Assembly (NCBI GenBank): GCA_020348445.1
Contig: CP070751.1
Location: 4,062,662-4,126,661, forward strand
Direction of reading: 5' to 3'
From: Thermoplasmata archaeon
GTDB lineage: Archaea; Thermoplasmatota; Thermoplasmata; GCA-020350865
Length of the DNA stretch: 64,000 nucleotides
Position numbers and translations under genes: made by a program. The notes under the pieces were generated by a model. It saw only the letters and a list, made by a program, of their open reading frames with translations. It had not been told where the DNA came from and made no database searches. Every line of letters starts with the position of its first letter. The first letter of the stretch is position 1. This document shows positions 8,428 through 18,348 of the stretch, piece by piece.

Positions 8428-11400
8428 ATGAGAGAAAAGGTAAGAAGAAAGGTAAGAAAGAAGATAGTGTGGGATGATAAAGGTGTATCCGAGATAATCG
8501 CAGACATCTTGATATTGTCCATTACAGTTGTCTTGTTTGCGGTTATATTCGCGTTCGTTTATAGCTTACCCGCCCCAAATGAGTCAACGTATGCGGATTT
8601 GGATGCCAGCGTTATTTTGGATCCCACGGGTGGGAGAATCAATATTACCCATAATAGTGGAGAGGACTTGGCTGAAGCTAATACGGTTATAATTTTATAC
8701 AAAAACGCTGGAAGACCAGGTGAAGTGATAAGAGAACTACACTTAAGAAGTCCAACGGGTGACGCGGACAATCCAGCTAGTAAAGGCGGTTATGGCCTTG
8801 AAGTTGACGATATCTGGTCGCCTGGGGAAATATGGACTTACTATTTTGGAGGGGTAAAATCAACTGATATTTTAGAAGTAAGGGTAGTGGATACTAGATT
8901 TGATAACCTCGTTATGTCAGGCTTGCTCCTTGGCGGTGGTGCAAACGATGCTCCAATAATTATGGAAAGATGGTACGATCCAGATCCTGCAGCCAATGCG
9001 ACAATGCTTAATCTTTATGTCTATGTCAGGGACCCTGACGGTTTTGGTGACATCAGCGCACCCGGGGCCATTTCCGCGGATGTCAGCCACTTGAGCTCAA
9101 ACCAAACGATCTATGATTTCTACGAGGTGAGTCATACCCCTGATACAGGTCTTTTTAAAGCGAACTTCACCATGGACAAAGGCCAGGGAACCTATCTGGT
9201 TACCATAAAAGCAGAGGATAACTCTGGACTTGTGGATAGGGCACGAATGGTTATACGTGTGACCTATACTGTTTTGAATTCACCGAGGATTATGGAAAGG
9301 TATACCATTCCGGCAGTGGGTGTAAATGGGTCAGACATCACGGTCTACGCCAAGGTGCAAGATGTAGATGGTTATGATAACATAGACTACGTTACAGTCG
9401 ATATCGGACCTTTAGAGAATCCCAATGGTTCATCTAATGTCGTAAATATGATGGATCCAGAAAGGGATGGTACATTCGAGTACTCCACAGTTGCTTATGT
9501 GCCAATAGGCGATCAGTACAGATTGAATTTCACTGCAATGGACATCACCCAATTGGAGGACTCGGCTCACCTGAACGTTTCTGTGTCCAAGTTCAGACCC
9601 GTTATCTCAAGGACATGGACTGTGCCAGTCATTGGACGAGACCAAGAGATGTTAACAATATCTGCCGAGGTTTTCGATTATGATGGCTACAGCGATATAT
9701 CAGAAGTTATGGTGAATGCAACAAATCTTGATCCCTCCTTGGGATGGGAAAGCATGACTGATCCTGAGCAGGACGGTATATTCGAATACAATCTAACCAT
9801 AGACATCGGTTGGGGAGGCAATAAGACCGTCGACTTTCTGGCGAGGGACATAATCGGAAACGAGGTCACTGCACAGATGAAGGTCTTCATTTCAACAAGA
9901 AATCCACCAGTCATTTTGGAGAGATGGACAGATCCCCACTTCCCCGATAACAATTCATATGTAAGGATCTTTGCAAGGGTAATGGATCCTGACGGTTATG
10001 AGGACATCAACGCAACAGGCGCAGTTAGGGTGAATATTGCGGAGTTGGACAGGAGCTTGAGCTTCTCAGATGGTTGGATTAATATGACAGATTCGAACTG
10101 GGATGGTAATTTCATAACATCTTATTTGGTAGACCAGGAGTCAGGCACTTACCAGATTTATTTCCATGTCACGGATTTGGGAGGCAATCAAGCAAACGCC
10201 ACATTGAACGTCACGATACTGCCATACAGACCAAGGTTTTTAAATATCTGGACCAATCCGCAAGTTGGAAGGAATGGGAGTCAAATCCAGATATTTGCCA
10301 ATGTGATGGATCCCAATGGTTATGCAGACATTGCAAATGTGACCGTTGATATAGTTCAACTGAATGAATCATACAGTCCCCTTTCATCTTATTGGGTGAA
10401 CATGACTGATTACAATCAAAACGGCACTTTTGCGTATGAGATGATGATAAATGTCAGCGAAACAGACCTTTACAACCTCAACTTCACTGTTATGGACAGT
10501 GATGGGAACCCGGCCACCACAAGCCATCTGCTTTTGGTTACATCCTATAAACCAACGATTGTAGATGCATGGTACTCTCCAAAGCCTGCCGTAAACGGGT
10601 CCAATGTTACGATCTTCGCATGGGTAAAGGATGATGACGGTATCGACGACATCACATCAGTTATCCTCAACGTCAGCGAACTGAATACCAACTTCACCTG
10701 GGTCAATATGACTGATCCCGATGAAAACGGCATATATGAGAATCTAACATTGATCAACGCCATAAACGTTACTGGACAATACAATGTGACCATAGTCGTA
10801 TTTGATACCACTGGCAATTCATACAACAAGTCTTTCAAAATTGAGATTGCCACGATAGGAGACGCACCTGAGGAGGAAAATCCCACTGTCTTTGGCATGG
10901 CGAATCCAAATGCTGCTGGTGGAGGAAGCTATGTTTATTTCTCTGCATATGCAAGAAACGGATCCGCACCTGGGGAGAAAATATCCTCGGTTATTTTCCA
11001 ATGGGAAGGTATTTGGTATACCATGACCCGGATTTTCGAAAATTATTTCAGATATTCTGGTTCATTTATGGCTCCTTTATGGGGTGAAACGAAGTCTGTT
11101 CCGGTGAGTGTGCAGGCACTTAATTCTTCAGGGGGTGTAGTTGCCACAGATACCATCAACCTGCTGGTTTTATACGATGAGACTGGCGGCGAGGTAAGAA
11201 AGGCAACAGCACTTCAAAAGATGGTGGCTTGGATTGCGCACGATCAGGGTTTCGTTATCACAAATAACAAGACCTCGAATAAGACGGTTCAGGTTTTCGA
11301 GATGTTCGATGATAAGGATAAATTCTGTCATATAAAAATCGGGAGCAATACAATAACTAACACCGAGAAAGCCAACATAATCAGGATAACCAGCAGAGTG

Positions 11401-13302
11401 ACAGGTGAAATCATTGGCCCGCCATATATACCAGACGATCTGAAATTCGAGTATGACGGTGTCATGGCAGGATATTGGTTCTTCAATTTATCCTTCCCTA
11501 CGGAGCTGCTGTTCGATTACATTGAGGACAATCCGGCCAAATTCCCGCCAGGTACCAATGCGGAGTATTTCGATGTATATATGTACATCAAGGATACGAC
11601 AGATGATTACTTTATGACCGAATCTTGGATAGTGGTGACAGACAGTCATATACCAGATTTCTATCCGTATCTGGAATTCTTCGACGATCCCGATTACATA
11701 CCAGGTGTACCCATAGCCGACACAAACGGTGATAAGATACCTGATGATGGGGTAATTGGACCTAAGGATGATTACTTTACATTCCAAAATACTGATGTGG
11801 TTTACGTTTGGATTGTGACCGATACCACAGATTCAATTGGCTCTGTTACCTTTACCAATTTGGAGATCCAGGACTTCTGGGGTAACCACGTGGTTTCCAA
11901 TCCTCCAGACCAGGGTGCTGTGGGGCCTATTTCTACGTATACAACGGGTGGCAAGACTCATTACATCGTTGCTGTGAATCTCCTTCTAGCTGACAAAGAC
12001 CCGTGGCTCATGGGCAAAGTGGCGTATACAGTTATTATCAAGGACTTCAAGGAGCTTGGTGGGGATGGTGAGGAATTCTCTTACCTCGCTAAGCAGATAA
12101 TAATTGATTCACCTTCGTCAATAATGGATATAGTGAGCGGGCATGAATATGCAGGAAAAGGCACATACAGTGACAAAGTCCATGGTCATTTCTATGAGAA
12201 CCAGAACGGGTATTTTGATAAATATATATATGCAAAAGTGGGGGGGACTACAGGTCAATCAGATTACATAGGAAATATTTGGAGTGTGGCATTCGAGGAT
12301 CTCGATCAGGATACTGATAGAGAGATTGTTACAGGCAGGGCAGGTGAAAGCAAACCGACTCTCTCGATTTGGGAGAATTTTGGTGGTGGGCACTTCGAGG
12401 AAATAGAAATCGACCATCTCACTGATGAAATATACTCCGTTGCAACAGGTCAGGTCAACGAGGTCGGTTGGGATAAACCGTACGATATCGTTATTGGCAC
12501 AGATGGTGGAGAGGTAATCTATTACCAAAATGACGGAACCTGGGATCAGACCCTGCCCCATGTAGCATCAGGGATCGGTGCAGTTCCAATTGGTCATGGG
12601 ATTGAAATCGGTGATTTGGATAACGACGGGGATGGAGACGTTGTCGTAGTTACAACAAATGGCTTATATGTTTTTGAGAACGATGCTGGTACTTGGGATG
12701 AGGCATATACTCATAGCCTCGGTGGAGATGATGGAACCAGTGTAGCAATCGGTTTTCTACAGGAAGATTATGACACTGGTGCAACTGAGGACCTATATCC
12801 TGATATTGTTGTAGGTACCGACAGTGGTGATGTGTGGCGATTCTTAAACGATGACGATGTCTTAACGGATTGGAGCGCAGACACAATTGATACCAATATC
12901 GATTCATTTAATGCATATGTGGATATAGGTAATATCAATGGTTTGCGTTTCCTGGATGTCGCAGTTGGCTGTGGTGATAGTGTGGTATATTACAATAACT
13001 TAGATGGTGGGACAACTTGGGGAACTCAGAAAACTGTAGCGATCGTACCCCATACCAAAGCATTATCTATCACGGCATTAAGAGTTGGAAACATAGACGG
13101 TGCCATCGAGGATGATATAGTAATCTCTACAACCAAAGAGGGGAAAGAGGGAAGCGCTATAGATGGAGGCTTCATCAATTACTATAGGAACCTTGGCAGA
13201 GGTTCCAAATGGATGAAGTTTGAAGTTGATAACATGAATAGAATGAATGGTTTCATGCACATTTTCACAATCGAGATAGGAGACGCGGATTTAGGCTCGT
13301 AG
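8428..13302 (+). CDS. Giant pilin-like adhesin: class III signal, tandem repeats, beta-propeller
   Basis: A 1624-residue surface protein. The N-terminus is a typical archaeal prepilin leader: a basic stretch (REKVRRKVRKK), then DDKGVSEIIADILIL and a hydrophobic helix to about residue 47; a prepilin peptidase site is plausible after Gly19. From about residue 172 to 810 there are six tandem ~105-110-residue beta-sandwich repeats, each starting with a pattern like PxIxxRW..P and containing VxDPDGYxDI, plus a degenerate seventh repeat. The last ~340 residues hold about six FG-GAP/VCBS-like blades (for example GDLDNDGDGDVVV) and are probably a beta-propeller with Ca-binding Asp loops. Membership of the pilin family at one end and a propeller at the other suggests a tip or fibre adhesin assembled by the ATPase and membrane genes downstream. 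Real pilins are usually 100-200 residues, so the size is exceptional. Confidence 0.85.
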   Translation: MREKVRRKVRKKIVWDDKGVSEIIADILILSITVVLFAVIFAFVYSLPAPNESTYADLDASVILDPTGGRINITHNSGEDLAEANTVIILYKNAGRPGEVIRELHLRSPTGDADNPASKGGYGLEVDDIWSPGEIWTYYFGGVKSTDILEVRVVDTRFDNLVMSGLLLGGGANDAPIIMERWYDPDPAANATMLNLYVYVRDPDGFGDISAPGAISADVSHLSSNQTIYDFYEVSHTPDTGLFKANFTMDKGQGTYLVTIKAEDNSGLVDRARMVIRVTYTVLNSPRIMERYTIPAVGVNGSDITVYAKVQDVDGYDNIDYVTVDIGPLENPNGSSNVVNMMDPERDGTFEYSTVAYVPIGDQYRLNFTAMDITQLEDSAHLNVSVSKFRPVISRTWTVPVIGRDQEMLTISAEVFDYDGYSDISEVMVNATNLDPSLGWESMTDPEQDGIFEYNLTIDIGWGGNKTVDFLARDIIGNEVTAQMKVFISTRNPPVILERWTDPHFPDNNSYVRIFARVMDPDGYEDINATGAVRVNIAELDRSLSFSDGWINMTDSNWDGNFITSYLVDQESGTYQIYFHVTDLGGNQANATLNVTILPYRPRFLNIWTNPQVGRNGSQIQIFANVMDPNGYADIANVTVDIVQLNESYSPLSSYWVNMTDYNQNGTFAYEMMINVSETDLYNLNFTVMDSDGNPATTSHLLLVTSYKPTIVDAWYSPKPAVNGSNVTIFAWVKDDDGIDDITSVILNVSELNTNFTWVNMTDPDENGIYENLTLINAINVTGQYNVTIVVFDTTGNSYNKSFKIEIATIGDAPEEENPTVFGMANPNAAGGGSYVYFSAYARNGSAPGEKISSVIFQWEGIWYTMTRIFENYFRYSGSFMAPLWGETKSVPVSVQALNSSGGVVATDTINLLVLYDETGGEVRKATALQKMVAWIAHDQGFVITNNKTSNKTVQVFEMFDDKDKFCHIKIGSNTITNTEKANIIRITSRVTGEIIGPPYIPDDLKFEYDGVMAGYWFFNLSFPTELLFDYIEDNPAKFPPGTNAEYFDVYMYIKDTTDDYFMTESWIVVTDSHIPDFYPYLEFFDDPDYIPGVPIADTNGDKIPDDGVIGPKDDYFTFQNTDVVYVWIVTDTTDSIGSVTFTNLEIQDFWGNHVVSNPPDQGAVGPISTYTTGGKTHYIVAVNLLLADKDPWLMGKVAYTVIIKDFKELGGDGEEFSYLAKQIIIDSPSSIMDIVSGHEYAGKGTYSDKVHGHFYENQNGYFDKYIYAKVGGTTGQSDYIGNIWSVAFEDLDQDTDREIVTGRAGESKPTLSIWENFGGGHFEEIEIDHLTDEIYSVATGQVNEVGWDKPYDIVIGTDGGEVIYYQNDGTWDQTLPHVASGIGAVPIGHGIEIGDLDNDGDGDVVVVTTNGLYVFENDAGTWDEAYTHSLGGDDGTSVAIGFLQEDYDTGATEDLYPDIVVGTDSGDVWRFLNDDDVLTDWSADTIDTNIDSFNAYVDIGNINGLRFLDVAVGCGDSVVYYNNLDGGTTWGTQKTVAIVPHTKALSITALRVGNIDGAIEDDIVISTTKEGKEGSAIDGGFINYYRNLGRGSKWMKFEVDNMNRMNGFMHIFTIEIGDADLGS
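8944..10860 (+). repeat. Six tandem ~320-bp coding repeats in the giant pilin
   Basis: Units begin near 8944, 9277, 9595, 9898, 10222 and 10543, with a degenerate seventh near 10882. Each encodes one beta-sandwich domain with the conserved patterns P-x-I..RW, VxDxDGYxDI and a terminal hydrophobic strand. The DNA copies have diverged, so this is an old domain duplication rather than a recent nucleotide repeat. Confidence 0.7.
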
Positions 13303-13346
13303 GGACAATTCAGAGAAAATCAACCATCCAGATAAACTAATCGACA

Positions 13347-13357
13347 ATTATATATAC
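13347..13357 (+). promoter_or_regulatory. TATA-like box upstream of second pilin-like gene
   Basis: ATTATATATAC lies 45 bp past the stop of the giant pilin gene and predicts a transcript start near 13380. The leader then includes a short ATG reading frame at 13400-13456 (18 codons) ahead of the pilin-like frame. An SD-like AAAGGAGATGAG lies at 13476-13487. Confidence 0.4.
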
Positions 13358-13544
13358 AATATTACCTATCAATGAAGAGGAAAAATCAAGAAGACCTTTA
13401 TGTCGATCATGGAATCAAAAGCCAAAAGAACTAGTTCTCGCCAGGGTTGCACTTAATTGGGTAGGAAAAAAATTCAAAGGAGATGAGACTATAAGGCGAT
13501 TTAAAGAGGATTCTAATGCAGTTGCGGCAGTAATCGGTACCATA

Positions 13545-14345
13545 ATGGCATTGATGGTCTTTTTGGCATTCTTCTCGTTTCTGATCTTGTACTGGATACC
13601 GGTTATGATGGAAGATAATGAAGAAAGCCATATGAGGGACGTCAAAGGTCAATTCAGTAAATTGAAAGAAACCGTGGATGAACAGATATCCCTGGACAAC
13701 AGGGATGAAACAAGGGATACCACCATCGCGCTTGGCGCGGACGGAGTTCCCCCTTTCGAGAAAGAAACCCAGAGCCAACTTTCTCTTCAACTCAATTCGG
13801 AGTTCTTCAACTACTCATTTCAAGACAGCGGCGATGATATATACGAGAACTCGTCAGGCAGCATAGACCTATATGCACTCAACAGATTTTACGTACAGCA
13901 GAGACTGGTTTACGAAAATGGGGCAGTTCTCATAGTCCAATCGAAGGGCCAGATAGTGTATAATGAACCAGAATTTCATGTTGAAAAACATGGAGATGAA
14001 GTTAAATTATCATCAACTTTGATTTCGCTTTATCACGATTCAGACGACAGAATTACTGGGACACGTCCTGAGAAGGTGAGTACCAGGTTATGGTATACGG
14101 ACAGGTGGGTTTACACGAACCTATCTGACCCAAATAGGGTGGTTACCCTCACCATCAAAACCAGATATTCATCTGCCTGGGAAACCTATTACGACACAAC
14201 ATTCAGAAATGCAGGATTGGTGAATGGAGAGGATTACAATATTACCGCAGTATCCGGGGGGATTCGGATCACTATAGACAGGGTATTTGAATTTTCACTT
14301 ACCCACGCCTTTATTGAGGCTTACATAGGAAGGCAGGCTAAATAA
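13545..14345 (+). CDS. Pilin-like membrane-anchored protein with unresolved start
   Basis: The first in-frame ATG is 13545, but the frame stays open back to 13341 and encodes RRFKEDSNAVAAVIGTIMAL just upstream. That matches an archaeal prepilin leader (basic residues, then an AVxxVIGTI-type hydrophobic helix), so the real protein almost certainly starts earlier. No ATG, GTG or TTG exists in that frame. An ATA at 13491 follows a good SD, and a run of seven A at 13466-13472 could hide a one-base frame change that would allow the TTG at 13457. From 13545 the product is 266 residues: a membrane helix, then an extracellular region with beta-strand patterns and a WETYYDTT segment, as seen in archaeal pilin-like proteins of pilus clusters. 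It probably forms a minor pilin or pseudopilin with the giant pilin upstream. Confidence 0.72.
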   Translation: MALMVFLAFFSFLILYWIPVMMEDNEESHMRDVKGQFSKLKETVDEQISLDNRDETRDTTIALGADGVPPFEKETQSQLSLQLNSEFFNYSFQDSGDDIYENSSGSIDLYALNRFYVQQRLVYENGAVLIVQSKGQIVYNEPEFHVEKHGDEVKLSSTLISLYHDSDDRITGTRPEKVSTRLWYTDRWVYTNLSDPNRVVTLTIKTRYSSAWETYYDTTFRNAGLVNGEDYNITAVSGGIRITIDRVFEFSLTHAFIEAYIGRQAK

Positions 14346-14358
14346 TATATATATTTAA
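14345..14358 (+). promoter_or_regulatory. TATA box and SD of the secretion ATPase operon
   Basis: ATATATATATTTAA immediately follows the pilin-like stop codon. The distance to the ATG at 14382 gives a very short leader, and AGGGGAA at 14371-14377 is a fitting Shine-Dalgarno site. It suggests that the ATPase-membrane-protein operon can be transcribed independently of the pilins. Confidence 0.45.
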
Positions 14359-14381
14359 ACCACATTAATTAGGGGAATTAC

Positions 14382-16139
14382 ATGGCTGAGAAAACTGCGT
14401 TTGAAATACCTGGAGAGGGAGAAAAGAGATCTCGAGAAAGAGTTGGACCGCCCAAGTTCAGGGATAAGTACCGGGCTCTCTTTGCCAAACGATTTTATAA
14501 ACAGCCACTAAGGGTGAGGGTGGCCGAGGGGATGAGGCAGGAAAAAGAAGTTGAGAGGGGGTCCATGCTAACAGAGATACCTGTGATTAAGGATCCCAAT
14601 ATCGAAGAAATAGAATACTACCCTGTGACAGAACCTTACAGTTACGTGAGAATTCTTTACAACGAAGCAAAAAGCGAGTACATTTTTGAGGGAATCGAGC
14701 CCCAACTCACCGTGAGGGAAAAAGAGATCATGCAATACCTGAAAGATACTTTGAGATTGACAATGGGCTATGATTGGGAGGAGATGAGCGAGAAAGACAG
14801 AAAGGAATACCTTGAGGAGAACCTCAATGCTTTGATCAGGAGTAGGGGCCTGAAAATGAATCCATTGACGGAGGATAAGCTTCGTTACTACATCATTAGA
14901 GATTTCGTGGGATACGGCTCAATTGATATCCTCATTCAGGATATAAATGTGGAGGACACCTCATGTGATGGCATAGATGTCCCCATATTCATTTTCCACA
15001 GGAAATACGAATCCATCAAGACTTCCTTGGTTTTCTCTGATGAGGATGAACTGAACTCATTTGTGATTTTGTTGGGACAAAGATGCGGAAAACAAGTTTC
15101 TGTTTCTCAACCGATATTGGATGGGACAAGCATCGAAGGTCACAGGATTCAGGCGACCTACTCAAAGGAAGTGACAACCCGTGGGGCGTCGTTTACCATT
15201 AGACGTTTTAAGGAAAAGCCCTTTACACCCGTTGATCTTCTGGATTTCCACAGCGCTTCACCGGAAATGGTTGCATATCTTTGGATTGCCGTTGAGCATG
15301 GGGAATCCATGATAATCGCAGGGGGAACAGCCAGTGGAAAGACCGCTACCCTCAATGCTATAATGCTGTTCATTCCACCCACGGCAAAAATAGTGAGCAT
15401 AGAGGATACAAGGGAGATCAACCTCCCCCATGAGAATTGGATACCGGGCGTAACAAGGACCGGGGCAGGAGACATAGGTGCGGACGGCAAAGCTGCCGGT
15501 GGAGTGGATATGTACGATTTGGTCAGAGCGGCTTTAAGGCAAAGACCCAACTACATCATGGTGGGAGAGGTTAGAGGAAAGGAAACATACACCATGTTTC
15601 AGGCCATGGCAACAGGCCACACGACATATGCCACCATGCATGCAGATTCCGTGAAGAGCATGGTTCACAGGCTCGAAAACCCACCGATCTCATGTCCAAG
15701 GATTCTTTTATCGGCGTTGAATAACGTGATAATCCAAAAACATGCTAGAGTAGGTTCAAGCGTGGTTCGACGGATTATGGATATGGTAGAAATAGTTGGA
15801 TTTGAGCCTGAGACCAACGAATTAATTACAAATACGGTTTTCGAATGGGATCAGGCCACTGATTCATTCTTATACAAAGGCCACAGCTTCCTGTACGATA
15901 AAATTCAAGAGATGAAGGGATTAACATCCGATGAGATGAGGGAAGAGGTTGAGAGGAGAATCGAAATCATAAATTATATGATCAGGAAACACATGACAGA
16001 TTTTCGGGATGTAGGCACAATGGTTTCCTCCTACTATAAAGAGCCTGAGATTGCATATGAAAATATCAAGAAGGAAATTCAAAAGATGGATCGTCTCGAA
16101 GCCCAAAGGGAGGCCGTACGAGCTAAAAAGAAAAGGTGA
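14382..16139 (+). CDS. Type IV pilus/archaellum-type secretion ATPase (GspE/FlaI family), copy 1
   Basis: A 585-residue ATPase. The C-terminal half carries Walker A GGTASGKT (residues 314-321), the Asp box IEDTREINLPHENW, Walker B YIMVGEVRG and the His box ATGHTTYATMHAD, all diagnostic of the GspE/FlaI/TadA family. The N-terminal half has the archaeal-type N-domains with a conserved EDTSCDG-like segment. It powers assembly of pilin subunits through the FlaJ/TadC-type membrane proteins encoded next (6-bp gap). It is the first gene of a compact four-gene run (ATPase, membrane protein, membrane protein, ATPase). It is strongly related to the second ATPase at 18349, so the two are old duplicates. 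Confidence 0.93.
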   Translation: MAEKTAFEIPGEGEKRSRERVGPPKFRDKYRALFAKRFYKQPLRVRVAEGMRQEKEVERGSMLTEIPVIKDPNIEEIEYYPVTEPYSYVRILYNEAKSEYIFEGIEPQLTVREKEIMQYLKDTLRLTMGYDWEEMSEKDRKEYLEENLNALIRSRGLKMNPLTEDKLRYYIIRDFVGYGSIDILIQDINVEDTSCDGIDVPIFIFHRKYESIKTSLVFSDEDELNSFVILLGQRCGKQVSVSQPILDGTSIEGHRIQATYSKEVTTRGASFTIRRFKEKPFTPVDLLDFHSASPEMVAYLWIAVEHGESMIIAGGTASGKTATLNAIMLFIPPTAKIVSIEDTREINLPHENWIPGVTRTGAGDIGADGKAAGGVDMYDLVRAALRQRPNYIMVGEVRGKETYTMFQAMATGHTTYATMHADSVKSMVHRLENPPISCPRILLSALNNVIIQKHARVGSSVVRRIMDMVEIVGFEPETNELITNTVFEWDQATDSFLYKGHSFLYDKIQEMKGLTSDEMREEVERRIEIINYMIRKHMTDFRDVGTMVSSYYKEPEIAYENIKKEIQKMDRLEAQREAVRAKKKR

Positions 16140-16145
16140 GTTTTC

Positions 16146-17162
16146 ATGTCGCCTGAAGTGAGAGATGCATTTAAGTCCCTGGAAACCTCGAAAAGAGGTA
16201 TGATAGTCACAAAGAAGCATGAGGAGGATTATGACGAGGCTTTTGGTCCGCATCTTGTCAAGCTACCCAAAGGTGCGGCAGTTGAGCAGATAAAACTGAC
16301 TCCCTATCAACAGTTCTGCTGGAGAACCATAGGCAACTTCGTGAAAAGGCGTGATAAAACAAATCCCAAGCTTGAGGAGAACCTTCAAGCTGCCCATATG
16401 AGAATCAGGCCCGATGAGTACGTGGCCATAGTCCTAATGACCACGATACTCACATTTGTAGCCATGTTGGTTGTGGGAATAGTTCTCGGAGCGATATTCT
16501 GGCTCATTGAGTGGGGTCCTTGGGGTTTTGTTATTGGTGCGATGATGGTCATTTTTGTCCCGATTCTAGTCTACTTTGGTATGATGTCCACTCCAGGCAG
16601 CAAGGCCAAGGCAAGGGCAAAGGACATAGACCGCAGGATCTCAAGTGCAATGAGCTTTATCTCCGCAATGGCATCCGCCAACGTCAATGTCGATGTTATC
16701 TTTAAGGAACTGTCCAAACAGCCAATATATGGTGAAATCCAGAAAGAAGCCGAGTGGATCACACGGGATACAGAACTTTTGGGTCAAGATATACTCTCGG
16801 CCATCAAAACAGCCTCGATTAGAACCCCCTCTGAGAAATTTCAGGACTTTCTCCAGGGTGTGGTAACCACCTCCAGCTCTGGTGGAGAGCTGAAGCCGTT
16901 TTTCCTGATAAAGGCCAAGCAGTACGAAGACGAGAGAAGATTGGACCTTCGGGCGAGAATCGAAACACTGGGTATGCTTGCCGAGAGCTTCGTCACAGTT
17001 GGCGTGGCTTTTCCATTGTTCTTGGTTGTTATGATGTCCATTATGGCTTTAGTGGGCAGCAATCCTGATTTCATAGTAATGCTTCTTTATGTGGTTTGTT
17101 TTGGAATGATCCCGGGGACCCAGGTGGGATTCATTGTAGGGATATCATCAATGAGCGAATAG
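16146..17162 (+). CDS. FlaJ/TadC-type pilus assembly membrane protein, half 1
   Basis: A 338-residue integral membrane protein with a ~95-residue cytoplasmic N-terminus, two membrane helices (about 98-145), a cytoplasmic helical T2SS-F-like core (pattern RRISSAMSFISAMASANVNV) and two or three C-terminal helices. This is one T2SS-F domain. Archaeal FlaJ usually has two such domains in one ~550-residue chain; here they are on two adjacent genes, as in TadB/TadC. It forms the inner-membrane platform that the ATPases act on. It starts 6 bp after the first ATPase, and the next half starts 10 bp downstream, so the products are made together and probably form a heteromer. Confidence 0.82.
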   Translation: MSPEVRDAFKSLETSKRGMIVTKKHEEDYDEAFGPHLVKLPKGAAVEQIKLTPYQQFCWRTIGNFVKRRDKTNPKLEENLQAAHMRIRPDEYVAIVLMTTILTFVAMLVVGIVLGAIFWLIEWGPWGFVIGAMMVIFVPILVYFGMMSTPGSKAKARAKDIDRRISSAMSFISAMASANVNVDVIFKELSKQPIYGEIQKEAEWITRDTELLGQDILSAIKTASIRTPSEKFQDFLQGVVTTSSSGGELKPFFLIKAKQYEDERRLDLRARIETLGMLAESFVTVGVAFPLFLVVMMSIMALVGSNPDFIVMLLYVVCFGMIPGTQVGFIVGISSMSE

Positions 17163-17172
17163 AGGAATTCAC

Positions 17173-18327
17173 ATGGCACAAGAAGCGGGAAAGGACAAGG
17201 TAAAAAAAATTAAGGCAATAAAAGAGACTAATTGGCTTGCTATCACCGTTGCGATAGCCGTAGTTATATCAATAATTTTCGTGATACTCGCTTTTCTCTC
17301 TCAGGTGGGCACCATCGATTTTGAAGGTGAAGCGGAGGTGGTCTTTGATCCAGATGGAAATCCTGTGGGTGCCATAGGTGTCAGTGATATACAGGTATTG
17401 GAGAAAGAGGGTGACACCATTACCTACTATTTCATAACTGACTCCATCTCAGAATCGGAGGCCGATGAATTTTTAGATCAGGAGGGTTACGAAAAAAGAA
17501 GCCTTGGAATCGATAGGGGATACGAACTGGGTAAACCGCCGGCGAGTCCTATGCGCGTTGACGGCGATATGATGAACTTCGTAATCTTGGCTATGATACC
17601 CCCTTGTGCCATTCCCGGCGTCTATATCATGCGACGTGACAGGAACATAAAGCAAATCGAAGATCGTCTTCCAGATTTCCTAAGGGATGTGGCGGAGGCG
17701 GGAAGATTCGGTATGACCTTGGCAGACGCCATTGTGGTTGCATCTGGAGGCAGATATGGTAAACTCACGCCAGAAATTAAAAAGATGGCTGCCCGGATTG
17801 ACTGGGGAGTGCCTGCAAACGAGGCCATCAGGCTGTTTTCAGAAAAAGTAAAAACCCCGCTGGTGAACAGGGTATGTGCAATTATAATGAAGTCCAATGA
17901 TGCCGGAGGAAACGTGGCCGATGTTCTGACACTGGTTGCTAACGATACAAAACAGGTCCAACTCATGGAAAAGGAGCGAAAACTTTCTATGAGCACCTAT
18001 ATTGCCGTTATTTACATTTCGTTCTTTGTATTCCTTTTCACCATCCTCATCCTGAACGCTACCTTCCTTCCCCAGATGAGACAGGCAGGTGAAGAAACTC
18101 AAGAGCTGGTTGGGAGTGGAGGAGGTGGAGGAACGGTTCAGATCATCCAATCCCAAGCCATATCTGCCATTCAATTTACATATCTAATTGCCTCCCTAGC
18201 CCATGCTGTGGGCGATGGTTTAATAGCAGGAAGCCTTTCAACGGGCAAGATCAAAAACGGTTTGGTACATAGCTTTATTTTGCTCGTTTGTGCTTTCATG
18301 ATGCTCAGATTGTTGGCATATTTATAA
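17173..18327 (+). CDS. FlaJ/TadC-type pilus assembly membrane protein, half 2
   Basis: A 384-residue membrane protein. The order is: a membrane helix at about 20-45; an insertion of ~85 residues that looks extracytoplasmic (acidic, beta-rich); a second helix at about 130-150; a cytoplasmic T2SS-F-like core (LPDFLRDVAEAGRFGMTLADAI, with the typical GG..V.D repeat); and three C-terminal helices. The core pattern is that of TadC/FlaJ. The extracytoplasmic insertion has no equivalent in its partner and could contact pilins. It lies between its partner half and the second ATPase in the same operon. Confidence 0.82.
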   Translation: MAQEAGKDKVKKIKAIKETNWLAITVAIAVVISIIFVILAFLSQVGTIDFEGEAEVVFDPDGNPVGAIGVSDIQVLEKEGDTITYYFITDSISESEADEFLDQEGYEKRSLGIDRGYELGKPPASPMRVDGDMMNFVILAMIPPCAIPGVYIMRRDRNIKQIEDRLPDFLRDVAEAGRFGMTLADAIVVASGGRYGKLTPEIKKMAARIDWGVPANEAIRLFSEKVKTPLVNRVCAIIMKSNDAGGNVADVLTLVANDTKQVQLMEKERKLSMSTYIAVIYISFFVFLFTILILNATFLPQMRQAGEETQELVGSGGGGGTVQIIQSQAISAIQFTYLIASLAHAVGDGLIAGSLSTGKIKNGLVHSFILLVCAFMMLRLLAYL

Positions 18328-18348
18328 TTTGATTAGGAGTGGATTCAA

